A stretch of DNA of 64,000 nucleotides from an uncultured Bacteroidaceae bacterium (GTDB lineage: Bacteria; Bacteroidota; Bacteroidia; Bacteroidales; Bacteroidaceae). The position numbers and the translations under genes are program-made. The notes beneath the pieces are model-generated. The model was not told the origin of the DNA. It saw only the letters and a program-made list of their open reading frames with translations, and made no database searches. Below are positions 17,654 to 26,783 of this stretch, piece after piece. The stretch is taken from positions 1 through 64,000 of the forward strand of contig CAJONZ010000095.1 in assembly GCA_905236065.1 (NCBI GenBank), written 5' to 3'. Numbering within the stretch: the first letter of the stretch is position 1; the number at the start of each line of letters is the position of its first letter.

Positions 17654-20600
17654 TTATTTTTCCCTTCCGAACACGATGAATTTCTTGGCGATGCGGTCTT
17701 CGTCGCCGTCGGCAGTGGAGAGGCCCACGCGGGCTATGTAGATGCCGGGCGGAACGAGGCCGAGGCTGTTGGTAATGTTCCAGTCGAACTCGTAGTAGTC
17801 GTCAATGTTCTCTTCGCCCTTGAGAGAGTAGGTGTAGTGTTGCTTTCCGTTCGTGTCGAAGATGTTGAGGCTGACGTTGATGATGGAGCCTTTGCGGTTG
17901 CTATATACACGGAAGGTGGCTTTCTCGCGGACGGGGCCGCAGATTTGCAGGTGAGCGACCTCGGGTTTGAGTCCGGGAACGACGTTAAAGGTGAGGGTGA
18001 TGCACCCCATGTTGTTGAGTACGTCGAAGGCGCGGATGAGCATGGTGTGCTGTCCTTCCTCCAATTCGGGGATGCTGAAGCCCACGGTGCCGTCGGCATA
18101 GCCGCCTGTGGTGGGCTTGAAGTAGCCGTTGAGGATATATGTTTTCTGTTCGTCGTTGTCGATGATGATTTCGATGTCATGTCCCAGTCCGTTGCCGGTG
18201 GTGTTGATGCCGTCGTCGTCGTGGAGGGTCATGAAGAGGTAGGGGGTCTCGTTGACGTCGTCGCCGTCGTAAAAGTCTTCTTGATTGAGCCAGGCCGTGA
18301 TGGTTGGGCCGTTGCCGTTTTGCACGTAGTTGCCTGTGCCGCCGACGAGAAAGTCAGTGCTGTAGCCCTGTGCCTCATGGATGCCGTTGTTGGCATAAAG
18401 GCTGATGAGGCCGTTCTCGTTGCTATAATTGATGTCGAGCGGCACGGGGAAAGAGAAGGAGAATTGGCCGCCTGTGACGTTTTCGGAGCCTATGAAGAGG
18501 GTGCGGGTGCGGTCTTTATAGACCATCGCCGTGTCGGTGCTGGTGGTGTTTCGGTTGCACTTGATGGTTTCGATATTGTCATAGACGATAGGTTCCACGG
18601 TGCCGGTGTAGTCGTTGACAGGGTTTCCGTTCTCATCCTCAATGTGTCCGCTGACGGTGACGACGCTGCCGGCACTCAGGAGCGGCTGGTTGTTGGCATC
18701 GATGGTTGCTCCGTTGATTTTATCGACCTTTACGTTGTAGGTTGGCGCAGCCAGTGTGATGGCAGGGTCGCCAATGAGGATGTAGTGTGTCTTGTTCAGT
18801 GCGTCGCGGTTGCTGATGTTGGTGTTGCTGGCGATTTCGGCCTTTGCCAGGGTCAGTGCCTCGCCGATGGTGTTGCGTCGCCCCTTTGCGTCACGTCCCA
18901 AGAGATATTTCATGAAGTGGCGGTTGAGGATGCGGTTTTGGGTGGAATAGACTGTGCGGGCAGTGCCGACGAAGCCCATGGCTGCACCTCGTTTGTTGAA
19001 GACGGCTTCCGTGCCCAGCGATTCTTTGTTCATGTCGAAGGGGATGACGTCGCAGGCTGCGGTGAACCACAGCGGAAGGTTTTGCGACGACCATTTCTGG
19101 AAGTTTTCGGTCTTCAGCACGGCCTCGTGTGAAAGCAGGGAGGCAGCGCCGTGGCCGGTGTAGTTCATGACCAACGCACCGTCGTGCATGGTCTTGTTGA
19201 CTTCTTCAAGCACGGCGGGGTAGGAACTACCGGTGGAGGTCTTTTCGAGGGGGTAGTGGTCCCAGTAGATTTTCTTGTAGCGGTATTTGGGATAGCGCTG
19301 TTGGACCTCGTTGATGACGATTTCCGCATCGTTCATGTGGATGTTCTGGTCGCCGTCGTCTCCCAGGAAGCAGATGGTGTTCTTCCACGCCCCTGTTTTT
19401 TCATTATTAATATATTTGATGAGTTTGTTGACCACGTTAGTGGCTGTGCTGCTATTGGTGACGGGCAGACGGCCCACGCCTATCTGTGCGCCCTCCTTGA
19501 TGGGGTTGCTGCCTTTGCCATCGGCCAACAGACCGAAATACTCTTCACAAATGTAGCTTTCGGTCGTGGAAACGGAGTTGTCAGACTCATAGGCAAGCAG
19601 ATAGTCAGCTTGTGACTTTCGTTTCATGTTGGGTGTGATAAGGCGGTTGTCCCAGTAGCAGGCACCGAAAAGGAGCAGGTTGCGGGGTGCAACGCCGCCT
19701 TCCGCGTTTGCACGGTCATAGAGCATTTTCATGAAGCGGCGGTAGGCCGTGGCGTCGGGGGTGCCGGATGAAAACTCGTTGTAAATCTGGTCGGCACGAA
19801 CGACGAGGCAACTCATTCCTTCCTTGGCGGCATGGGCATCTGCCAGCTGTTGTGCCTGTGTCGTGTAGCTGTTGCTTTCGGGCACGATGATGACAAACTC
19901 GATGTTTCGGTAGCGATGGAGGTCTTGGTTGGGAATCTCCGCTACGTATTCAGGTTCAGGGAAAGAGGAATTGATGTTGACCGCAACGTATTCGTCGCTG
20001 CCAGCGTTGACGAGATGGGCCACATAGTTGGAGCCGGAGAGTGAACCTGCCTGTTCGCAAGTGAGTGCGGGCGAGGTGACTTTCCATACTTTCGTGTCGC
20101 TTTGTGCGCCTGCAATCGTCGCCGTGTAATTATAGTTGTTCTGTGTGCGGAATGCCAGATAGGAAAGGCCGCTGAGGTTGAGGTTGCGGGTATAGCAGCC
20201 ACGGATGTAGTCCAGGTGTCCCACGGTGGTGGTCGATGATGCCCGGTGGGTCAGGGTGACATTGGCCGTGCTGCCGTAGTTGTTGGACACGTTGACATTT
20301 GTGCTGTTTACCCGTGCGCTGTTGTAACTGGCGGGTTCCGTGTAGGTCTTGGTAGCCAGGCTGTTGCCGTTGACAGCCACGTTCAGGGTCGAGACTCCTG
20401 TCGAGGCGTATTGCACGTAGAGGTAGAGGGAACCGTCGGTAATGCCCGGCGTGTTCAGTGTGTAGGTGCGGTTGCTGTTGGCCGCAAAGGCGTATTCCTC
20501 AAAGAAGGTGCGTCCGGCATTGATGAATGAGAACTCGTCGTTGTCAATCAGCGTATGTTCCGGGAAGGTGGTTGTCTGGTGCGTGGGTGTCGTCGTGGGA

Positions 20601-21037
20601 CTCTCCGTCTGGAATGTGGCGGGTGTGCCTTCGGTAAGGAAATAGTAAACGTAATTGGAGTAGGGGTTGTTTTTGTGGGTAAACCTGGCAAGCACGGTGC
20701 TGATGCGTGTCCACTGTGTGGTGCCGTGTGAATAGAAAAGCAGGCTGCCGTCGCCTCTACGCCAAAGGGGAATCTCGGTCAGGTCGTCGCTGATATTCTC
20801 AATGTTTGCCTCTGGCAAGATGGGCAGGTTATAGCCGAACAGCCTGACCGTGGCGGGGTTACTGAAACCCATGTCGGAGAGCTGTGAAGGTGTGAGCTGA
20901 TATACTCCGGCGTTGCTGACACGTATTTTCACCCAACGGCCAGAAGACAGCACGGAGTGTTCGGCATAGGTGCCCGCTGCATGGCCTGAGAGGGTCAGGA
21001 TAAGGAGCGTCAGTAGTATGTAGAGTCGTTTTGCCAT
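17654..21037 (-). CDS. porU: type IX secretion system C-terminal signal peptidase/sortase PorU
   Basis: 1127 residues, typical for PorU. Signal peptide, then an N-terminal beta region ('GRWVKIRVSNAGVYQLTPSQL'), a gingipain-like peptidase C25 domain with the catalytic His in 'MNYTGHGAASLLSHE' (about residue 629) and Cys in 'WFTAACDVIPFD' (about 661), and beta-sandwich C-terminal domains ending in 'GLVPPGIYIARVGLS', a type-A-sorting-like tail. PorU removes the C-terminal signal of T9SS cargo and attaches it to a lipid. The antisense 498-residue ORF (17636-19132) is a shadow. Confidence 0.96.
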   Translation of the reverse strand: MAKRLYILLTLLILTLSGHAAGTYAEHSVLSSGRWVKIRVSNAGVYQLTPSQLSDMGFSNPATVRLFGYNLPILPEANIENISDDLTEIPLWRRGDGSLLFYSHGTTQWTRISTVLARFTHKNNPYSNYVYYFLTEGTPATFQTESPTTTPTHQTTTFPEHTLIDNDEFSFINAGRTFFEEYAFAANSNRTYTLNTPGITDGSLYLYVQYASTGVSTLNVAVNGNSLATKTYTEPASYNSARVNSTNVNVSNNYGSTANVTLTHRASSTTTVGHLDYIRGCYTRNLNLSGLSYLAFRTQNNYNYTATIAGAQSDTKVWKVTSPALTCEQAGSLSGSNYVAHLVNAGSDEYVAVNINSSFPEPEYVAEIPNQDLHRYRNIEFVIIVPESNSYTTQAQQLADAHAAKEGMSCLVVRADQIYNEFSSGTPDATAYRRFMKMLYDRANAEGGVAPRNLLLFGACYWDNRLITPNMKRKSQADYLLAYESDNSVSTTESYICEEYFGLLADGKGSNPIKEGAQIGVGRLPVTNSSTATNVVNKLIKYINNEKTGAWKNTICFLGDDGDQNIHMNDAEIVINEVQQRYPKYRYKKIYWDHYPLEKTSTGSSYPAVLEEVNKTMHDGALVMNYTGHGAASLLSHEAVLKTENFQKWSSQNLPLWFTAACDVIPFDMNKESLGTEAVFNKRGAAMGFVGTARTVYSTQNRILNRHFMKYLLGRDAKGRRNTIGEALTLAKAEIASNTNISNRDALNKTHYILIGDPAITLAAPTYNVKVDKINGATIDANNQPLLSAGSVVTVSGHIEDENGNPVNDYTGTVEPIVYDNIETIKCNRNTTSTDTAMVYKDRTRTLFIGSENVTGGQFSFSFPVPLDINYSNENGLISLYANNGIHEAQGYSTDFLVGGTGNYVQNGNGPTITAWLNQEDFYDGDDVNETPYLFMTLHDDDGINTTGNGLGHDIEIIIDNDEQKTYILNGYFKPTTGGYADGTVGFSIPELEEGQHTMLIRAFDVLNNMGCITLTFNVVPGLKPEVAHLQICGPVREKATFRVYSNRKGSIINVSLNIFDTNGKQHYTYSLKGEENIDDYYEFDWNITNSLGLVPPGIYIARVGLSTADGDEDRIAKKFIVFGREK

Positions 21038-21066
21038 TGCTTGTCTGTTTGTTGAGAAGTCCGGGT

Positions 21067-21699
21067 TTATTTGATTCGGAGGTGTAGCACTTGCTGTTCG
21101 CCGATGAAGCCGTCCAGCACATCCCCTTCCTGCACAGGTCCCACGCCTGGTGGCGTTCCCGTGAAAATCAGGTCGCCCGTTTTCAGCATGAAGAATCGGC
21201 TGGCGTATGCAATAATGCGGTCGATGGAGAATAACATGTCTTTGGTGTTGCCTGTCTGGACGGTTCCACCGTTCTTCAGTAGGTGAAAGCCGATGTTTTT
21301 CACATCAATACCGTTTTCTGCAATCTTGATGAACTTGCCGATGCCTGCACTGCCGTCGAAGCCTTTGCATATTTCCCAGGGCATTCCTTTGGCACGCAAC
21401 TTTTGTTGAAGGTCGCGTGCGGTAAAGTCGATGCCAACCGTCACCTCGTCGTAATACCTGTGGGCAAAGCGTTCGCTGATGTCTCGGCCTGCCCGGTTGA
21501 TGCGGACGACGATTTCTGCCTCATAGTCAAAGCGCTCGGCAAAGTCCGGAACGAAGAAGGGCTTGCCTGGCTGTATGATGGCAGAGTCGGGCTTTGAGAA
21601 AATGACTGGCTCTATGGGTAATAACGCTTCCTGCCCGTTTTTATTGTGCAGTTCGTCAATATGCTCGGCATAGTTCATGCCTACGGCAAGTATTTTCAT
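21067..21699 (-). CDS. fumarylacetoacetate hydrolase-family protein
   Basis: 210 residues from 'MKILAVGMNYAEH'. 'GMNYAEH', 'PVIFSKPDSAI', 'FDYEAEIVVRI', 'GIDFTARDLQ', 'KGFDGSA' and 'TGTPPGVGPVQEGD' match the FAH fold with its acidic metal ligands (Glu in 'YEAEI'). Members cleave or decarboxylate acylpyruvates or related dicarbonyl acids; the physiological substrate here is unknown. The ORF-track start at 21762 would overlap rseP by 35 bp, while ATG 21699 starts 28 bp after its stop. Lies between rseP and porU in the same direction. Confidence 0.92.
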   Translation of the reverse strand: MKILAVGMNYAEHIDELHNKNGQEALLPIEPVIFSKPDSAIIQPGKPFFVPDFAERFDYEAEIVVRINRAGRDISERFAHRYYDEVTVGIDFTARDLQQKLRAKGMPWEICKGFDGSAGIGKFIKIAENGIDVKNIGFHLLKNGGTVQTGNTKDMLFSIDRIIAYASRFFMLKTGDLIFTGTPPGVGPVQEGDVLDGFIGEQQVLHLRIK

Positions 21700-21727
21700 C
21701 CTGTTTCGCTGATTCTGTGAGTGAATG

Positions 21728-23161
21728 TTATAGGCCGAAAAGCCGTAAGATGTCGTTGGCATTGGCCAATATCATCAGACCGATGAGGAGGAACATGCCG
21801 ACATATTGTGCTTTTTCAAGCACTGTGTCGCTGGGCTGACGACCTGTGACAATTTCGTAGATGGCAAACACGGCATGTCCGCCGTCGAGGGCTGGAATCG
21901 GAAGCACGTTCATAAAGCCGAGTGCCACCGACAGGAAAGCAGTCAGCATCCAGAAGCGTTGCCAGTCCCAAACGTCCGGGAAAATGTTGCCAATGCCGAT
22001 AAAGCCGCCCACACTGCGGGCACCTTTGGCCGTGAAAAGGTATTTCATTTGGTCAACATAGCTGACCAGCGTTTCGTAGCCCAGTTTTACGCCTGCGGGA
22101 AAAGCCTCGAAGAAACCGTATTCCCGGGTCGTGATTTTGTCCATGTAAGGTGTCTTGTTGGTGAATCCCAGCGTGAAATCTTCCGTCAGTGTGACGCTTA
22201 CCGTGTCCGTGCCGTTAATGACCAACGTGACGTTGCGTTGTCTCAGACTGTCCGCATGGGTGGATTCCTCAGTGAGTACGTCCTGCAAAGCCATTAATTG
22301 TATGTGGAAATCGTTGAAGTCGGCGACAGGCTCTCCGTTCATGGCAGTGATCTTGTCGCCCTTCTTCAAGCCAGCTTTCTGTGCAGGCATGTTGGGCAAC
22401 ACACTGTCCACCTCCATGGGGAGCAGGAGGCTGGCATAGCGTGGCTCCTGTTGTAACATGTCAATCAGATTCATCTTTTCAGGCAAGTCAATGACAACTT
22501 CCTTACCAGCACGTAACACGGTGACCGTCTGTGCGTTGGAAATATCCTGCAACTTTCCGGCTGACCACGATTCCACCTTGTCGTCGTCTATCCTGATGAT
22601 GATGTCGCCGTCTTGGAAACCGTCTTGCTTGGCGGCCTCCGAAAACTTCATACCATAGACCATGTCCTCGCTCTTTACATATTGTTCGCCCCAATAGAAG
22701 AGCACCATTGAGTAAATGAAGAACGCCGTGAGGAAGTTGACGATGATGCCGCCCAGCATGATGAGCAGGCGTTGCCAAGCAGGTTTGGTGCGGAACTCCC
22801 ATGGCTTTGGCGGCAGTTCCATTTGCTCTTTGTCCAGGGACTCGTCAATCATGCCGCTGATTTTCACGTAGCCACCCAGAGGAATCCAGCCGATGCCATA
22901 TTCCGTGCCTTTATACTCGTATTCGCTGGTCTCGTTCCCGTCCGCATCCTTCCTGTGGGGCACGGGCTTTTTCCCGATGAGTTTACGGAACCAATTGGAA
23001 TAGGTGCTGAACAAGTGGAACTTATAGTCGAAAAAGAGATAGAACTTCTCCACCCGTGTCTTGAACAGTTTGGCGAAGAGGAAGTGGCCGCCTTCGTGAA
23101 GCACGATGAGCAGCGAGAGGGCAATAATCAGTTGTAGGGCTTTTATGAGTACTGTTTCCAT
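21728..23161 (-). CDS. rseP: RseP-type site-2 zinc metalloprotease
   Basis: 477 residues, an inner-membrane M50 protease that cuts transmembrane segments such as those of anti-sigma factors. The zinc motif HEGGH is at residues 22-26 in the first membrane helix; PDZ-like sequence with 'AQKAGLKKGDKITAMNGEPV' lies in the periplasmic loop; the third ligand motif 'NVLPIPALDGGHAVF' is near residue 425. Directly downstream of dxr, a linkage seen in many bacteria. Confidence 0.95.
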   Translation of the reverse strand: METVLIKALQLIIALSLLIVLHEGGHFLFAKLFKTRVEKFYLFFDYKFHLFSTYSNWFRKLIGKKPVPHRKDADGNETSEYEYKGTEYGIGWIPLGGYVKISGMIDESLDKEQMELPPKPWEFRTKPAWQRLLIMLGGIIVNFLTAFFIYSMVLFYWGEQYVKSEDMVYGMKFSEAAKQDGFQDGDIIIRIDDDKVESWSAGKLQDISNAQTVTVLRAGKEVVIDLPEKMNLIDMLQQEPRYASLLLPMEVDSVLPNMPAQKAGLKKGDKITAMNGEPVADFNDFHIQLMALQDVLTEESTHADSLRQRNVTLVINGTDTVSVTLTEDFTLGFTNKTPYMDKITTREYGFFEAFPAGVKLGYETLVSYVDQMKYLFTAKGARSVGGFIGIGNIFPDVWDWQRFWMLTAFLSVALGFMNVLPIPALDGGHAVFAIYEIVTGRQPSDTVLEKAQYVGMFLLIGLMILANANDILRLFGL

Positions 23162-23195
23162 TCCTGTTTCTATATTAATATATGTGTAAGATGAT

Positions 23196-24335
23196 TTATA
23201 GCAGGGAGGCGGCGTAGTTCCGTGCCTGCTTGTCTGTGTCTAAATAGGTCTCAAGGCTCGATGTCGCTGAGAACGGAATCTTCTCCATCGTCTTCTCAAT
23301 GATTTCGGCAATGCGGGGATAGGCAATGCGGTCGTCAATGAAGGCACGGTTCACGATTTCGTTCGCTGCATTCACGATGCAGGGCATGTTGCCACCTTGC
23401 CGCAAAGCCTCGTAGGCCAGTCGCAGACAAGGGAAGCGGTCGGTGTCGGGCGCTTCGAACGTCAGGTCCTTGGTGGCGAAAAGATCCAGGCGGTTTCCCG
23501 ACAGCGTAAGGCGTTTCGGGTACGAGAAGGCATACTGGATGGGCAGGCGCATGTCGGGTACGCCGAGCTGTGCCTTCACGGCACCGTCCTCAAACTGCAC
23601 GGCGGAGTGAATCACGCTCTGCGGATGCACCACCACCTGTATCTGCTCAGGCTTTACGCCGAAAAGCCATTTGGCCTCAATCACCTCGAAGCCTTTGTTC
23701 ATCAGTGTGGCCGAGTCAATCGTGATTTTCGCCCCCATGTTCCAGGTGGGGTGAGCCAGTGCGTCGCTTTTCGTCACGTGCTGAATCTGCTCTTGCGTAA
23801 ACTTGCGGAAGGGGCCCCCTGAGCAAGTCAGCAGGATTTTGTCAATCCGATTGCCCGGTTCCAGACATTGGAAAATGGCCGAGTGCTCCGAATCCACGGG
23901 TAGGATAGGCACCTGATACTCATTGGCCAGCTTCGTAATGAGGTCGCCGGCCACCACCAGGGTCTCCTTGTTGGCCAGGGCAATGGTTTTCCGTGCCTTG
24001 ATGGCGGCAATGGTTGGCTCCAGGCCTGCGAATCCCACCATGCTGGCCAGCACGATATCTACGTTTTCGTTCTGTACTACCTCACACAGTGCCTGCGCAC
24101 CCGCATAGACCTTTATCGGCAGGTCGGCCAGGGCCTCACGCACCTTCTCGTAGTGGGTTTCGTTGGCGATGACGACGGCCTCCGGCTTGAACTTCCGTGC
24201 CTGCTCAATCACCAGGTCTGCGTTGTTGTAGGCTGTCAGCACGTATGCCTCGTACAGGTCGCTATGTTCCTCTATCACCTCCAAGGCTTGTGTACCGATG
24301 GAGCCTGTGGAGCCTAATATGCAAATTCGTTTCAT
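23196..24335 (-). CDS. dxr: 1-deoxy-D-xylulose 5-phosphate reductoisomerase
   Basis: 379 residues from 'MKRICILGSTGSIGTQALEV'. Second MEP-pathway enzyme, making MEP from DXP with NADPH. 'GSTGSIG' binds the nucleotide; 'ALANKETLVVAGD', 'LPVDSEHSAIFQCL' and 'TIDSATLMNKGFEVIEA' carry the metal and substrate residues. Nine bases of the ORF-track start (MLF) are dropped because MKR is the family start. 12 bp from rimM; shares its transcript with ispF far downstream. Confidence 0.97.
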   Translation of the reverse strand: MKRICILGSTGSIGTQALEVIEEHSDLYEAYVLTAYNNADLVIEQARKFKPEAVVIANETHYEKVREALADLPIKVYAGAQALCEVVQNENVDIVLASMVGFAGLEPTIAAIKARKTIALANKETLVVAGDLITKLANEYQVPILPVDSEHSAIFQCLEPGNRIDKILLTCSGGPFRKFTQEQIQHVTKSDALAHPTWNMGAKITIDSATLMNKGFEVIEAKWLFGVKPEQIQVVVHPQSVIHSAVQFEDGAVKAQLGVPDMRLPIQYAFSYPKRLTLSGNRLDLFATKDLTFEAPDTDRFPCLRLAYEALRQGGNMPCIVNAANEIVNRAFIDDRIAYPRIAEIIEKTMEKIPFSATSSLETYLDTDKQARNYAASLL

Positions 24336-24347
24336 AAACAACATTTT

Positions 24348-24875
24348 TTAACTTAAATCCAACAATCCAAGGGGCAGGTCCATTACCAGCACCCGCTCTT
24401 CCTGCTTAATTTCTGCGATGAACTCCTCGTGGGCCGGTATCATAATTTCCTTGCCCTCGGCATTTTCCACGATGAAAAGCCAGTTCTCCGTGTCGTCATC
24501 CACCGCCACGACGGTTCCGATTTCAGTCTCATCTTCACCATCAATCATCTTGAAACCAATGAAATAGTTCAGCGAGACCTCGTCCTCTCCGCTTTCCTCC
24601 ATGTATTTCTTTTCGATATAGACGTCGTTATTGACCAGAAACTGCACGTCATCGGCAGTGTTCAAGTCCTCAAACTTTACCAGGGCCACCGAATTGCTGC
24701 GGAAACGGTATTCCTCCATGTAGAACGGCACCAGGATGCCATCCACCTCGCAAATCAGGTGGTCAGCCTCCACACGATCCCAAATGTCGTCGGTGAACAT
24801 GAAGTTCACCTCTCCCTTCAGGCCGTGTGCCTTGGTGATTCGTCCTATCAGACAGCAGTCTTCCTTCCTAATCAT
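24348..24875 (-). CDS. rimM: 16S rRNA processing protein RimM
   Basis: 175 residues. 'LIGRITKAHGLKGEVNF' starts the N-terminal beta-barrel; the C-terminal PRC-like barrel includes 'YFIGFKMIDG', 'NWLFIVENAEGKEIMIPAHEEFI' and 'MDLPLGLLDLS'. RimM assists maturation of the 30S head. Two bases from murA, four from dxr's upstream end, so certainly co-transcribed. Its usual partners (trmD, rplS) are not here. Confidence 0.96.
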   Translation of the reverse strand: MIRKEDCCLIGRITKAHGLKGEVNFMFTDDIWDRVEADHLICEVDGILVPFYMEEYRFRSNSVALVKFEDLNTADDVQFLVNNDVYIEKKYMEESGEDEVSLNYFIGFKMIDGEDETEIGTVVAVDDDTENWLFIVENAEGKEIMIPAHEEFIAEIKQEERVLVMDLPLGLLDLS

Positions 24876-24877
24876 GT

Positions 24878-26182
24878 CTATACACGTTTGATGTTTGCAC
24901 CCAGTGCCGCCAGTCGGCCCTCAATGTCCTCATAGCCTCGGTCAATCTGCTCAATGTTGCTGATGACACTCGTTCCCTTTGCGCTCATGGCAGCAATCAA
25001 CAGGGCGATACCCGCACGGATGTCAGGACTCGACAGGCGTGCGCAGCGCAGTTGCATCTGCTTGTCGTGGCCCACCACGACGGCCCGGTGTGGGTCGCAA
25101 AGTATAATCTGGGCACCCATGTCGATGAGCTTGTCCACGAAGAACAGGCGGCTCTCAAACATCTTCTGATGAATCAACACACTGCCCTTGGCCTGTGTGG
25201 CCACCACCAGCATCACGCTCAACAGGTCAGGTGTCAATCCCGGCCACGGTGCGTCGCTGATGTTCAGGATGCTGCCGTCCATGAACGACTGCACCTCGTA
25301 GTGCGACTGTTGGGGGATGTGTATGTCGTCTCCCTTCAGCTCTATTTTGATGCCCAAACGGTTGAACATCATCGGAATGATGCCTAAGTTCTCGTAGGAT
25401 ACGTTCTTGATGGTCAGTTCACTGCCCGTCATGGCGGCCATGCCGATGAACGAGCCTACCTCAATCATGTCCGGCAAAATCGTGTGTTCCGTGCCGTGCA
25501 GCCGTTCCACGCCCTCGATGGTCAGCAGGTTCGAGCTCACGCCCGAAATCTTGGCTCCCATGCGGTTCAGCATCTTGCAGAGTTGCTGGATGTAGGGCTC
25601 GCAGGCCGCATTGTAGATGGTGGTAGTTCCCTTTGCCAGCACGGCGGTCATGATGATGTTGGCCGTTCCTGTCACACTGGCCTCGTCCAGCAGCATGTAC
25701 TTTCCCTGCAACTCCTGTGCGTCGATGTCATACACGCCCAGCGTCTGGTCGTAGTTGAACTTTGCACCCAACTCCTGGATGCCGATGAAGTGGGTGTCCA
25801 GGCGTCGGCGGCCAATCTGGTCGCCTCCGGGCTTTGCCACACAGGCATGATGGTAGCGTCCGAGCAATGGGCCAAGGGTCAGAATCGAGCCTCGCAGACC
25901 GGCGCACCGCTGCACGAACTCCTGGCTGCCTAAGTATTCGCGGTCAAGGCTCTTGGCCACGAACGTCCATTCGTGGTCGCCCGTCTTTCTCACGCTTACG
26001 CCCATCTTGCTCAACAGCTCAATCAAGTTGTTCACGTCCAGAATGTCGGGCACGTTTCTGATGACAACCGGCTCTTCCGTGAGCAGAATGGCACTGATAA
26101 CTTCCAGCGCCTCATTCTTTGCCCCTTGTGGGGTAATCTCTCCGTGAAGCTGATGTCCCCCTTCGATGATAAACTGTCCCAT
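24878..26182 (-). CDS. murA: UDP-N-acetylglucosamine 1-carboxyvinyltransferase with Asp at the fosfomycin-target position
   Basis: 434 residues; catalyses the first committed step of peptidoglycan synthesis in the cytoplasm. 'GAKNEALEVISA' holds the conserved Lys22/Asn23; 'LRGSILTLGPLLGR' and 'GIIPMMFNRLGI' are also present. The catalytic-loop segment, PGGCAIG in E. coli, reads 'PGGDQIGRRRLD' here, putting Asp121 where Cys115 is. Such Cys-to-Asp enzymes are known to be insensitive to fosfomycin. Five bases after the DUF4290 stop. Confidence 0.97.
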   Translation of the reverse strand: MGQFIIEGGHQLHGEITPQGAKNEALEVISAILLTEEPVVIRNVPDILDVNNLIELLSKMGVSVRKTGDHEWTFVAKSLDREYLGSQEFVQRCAGLRGSILTLGPLLGRYHHACVAKPGGDQIGRRRLDTHFIGIQELGAKFNYDQTLGVYDIDAQELQGKYMLLDEASVTGTANIIMTAVLAKGTTTIYNAACEPYIQQLCKMLNRMGAKISGVSSNLLTIEGVERLHGTEHTILPDMIEVGSFIGMAAMTGSELTIKNVSYENLGIIPMMFNRLGIKIELKGDDIHIPQQSHYEVQSFMDGSILNISDAPWPGLTPDLLSVMLVVATQAKGSVLIHQKMFESRLFFVDKLIDMGAQIILCDPHRAVVVGHDKQMQLRCARLSSPDIRAGIALLIAAMSAKGTSVISNIEQIDRGYEDIEGRLAALGANIKRV

Positions 26183-26186
26183 TTCC

Positions 26187-26783
26187 CTATTTTTTCTTCT
26201 TTTTCTTTACCGTCGTGGAAATCAGGCTGCTCAACAATTCGCCGTCCGAGACGAACTGGAATTTGTCTGGGGTCAGCACCACCTTCCCCTCGGTATATTG
26301 TTCCAGGTCGTCCGCCACTTTTGCATCGCTCATCACGTCCACGTTCCAGTTCGACAGGTCGCGCTTCATGTGGTTGGCAATCAGCTTGGCCAACTCAAAC
26401 CGCTTCTTCTCGTCCTGTTCCTCCTTCAGTGCCTGGGTGAATTTCTCCACGATGGCCCCATAGTGGCGACGTTCAATCTTCTTCTGCGGATAGGGCACCC
26501 GCTCGCGCTGGTTTTGGCTATCCTCCTCGTGCTCAATCTTTACGGGGTATTCAATGTCAAGCTCATAGTGCGAGATGGCGGCCAAGTGGTTCCAAAGCTT
26601 TGCCTTGAAGTCCGCATCGTCACCGTTCTTCTCCGTCATGTTCGCCATGATGGCAATGATGGATTTTGCGCACCTTTTCCGTTCCTCGGCATCCTCAATG
26701 CCTTTGCAATAGTCCACCATTTCTTGGATATACCGTCCATACTCCGGCATTACAAGCTGGGGTCTCTGTGTGTTGTAGTCCAT
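26187..26783 (-). CDS. DUF4290 family protein
   Basis: 198 residues, soluble and highly charged, starting 'MDYNTQRPQLVMPEYGRYIQ' and ending in a six-lysine run. This matches the Bacteroidetes-specific DUF4290 family, whose members are regularly found next to murA and rimM. Function unknown. Its start lies inside the 3' end of tsaB (34-bp overlap), a sign of tight co-translation. Confidence 0.9.
   Translation of the reverse strand: MDYNTQRPQLVMPEYGRYIQEMVDYCKGIEDAEERKRCAKSIIAIMANMTEKNGDDADFKAKLWNHLAAISHYELDIEYPVKIEHEEDSQNQRERVPYPQKKIERRHYGAIVEKFTQALKEEQDEKKRFELAKLIANHMKRDLSNWNVDVMSDAKVADDLEQYTEGKVVLTPDKFQFVSDGELLSSLISTTVKKKKKK

Noticed and set aside
17636-19132. 498-codon plus-strand ORF opposite porU
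   Set aside because: Val/Asp/Gly-rich shadow frame antisense to a well-supported porU; no domain, promoter or neighbour support.
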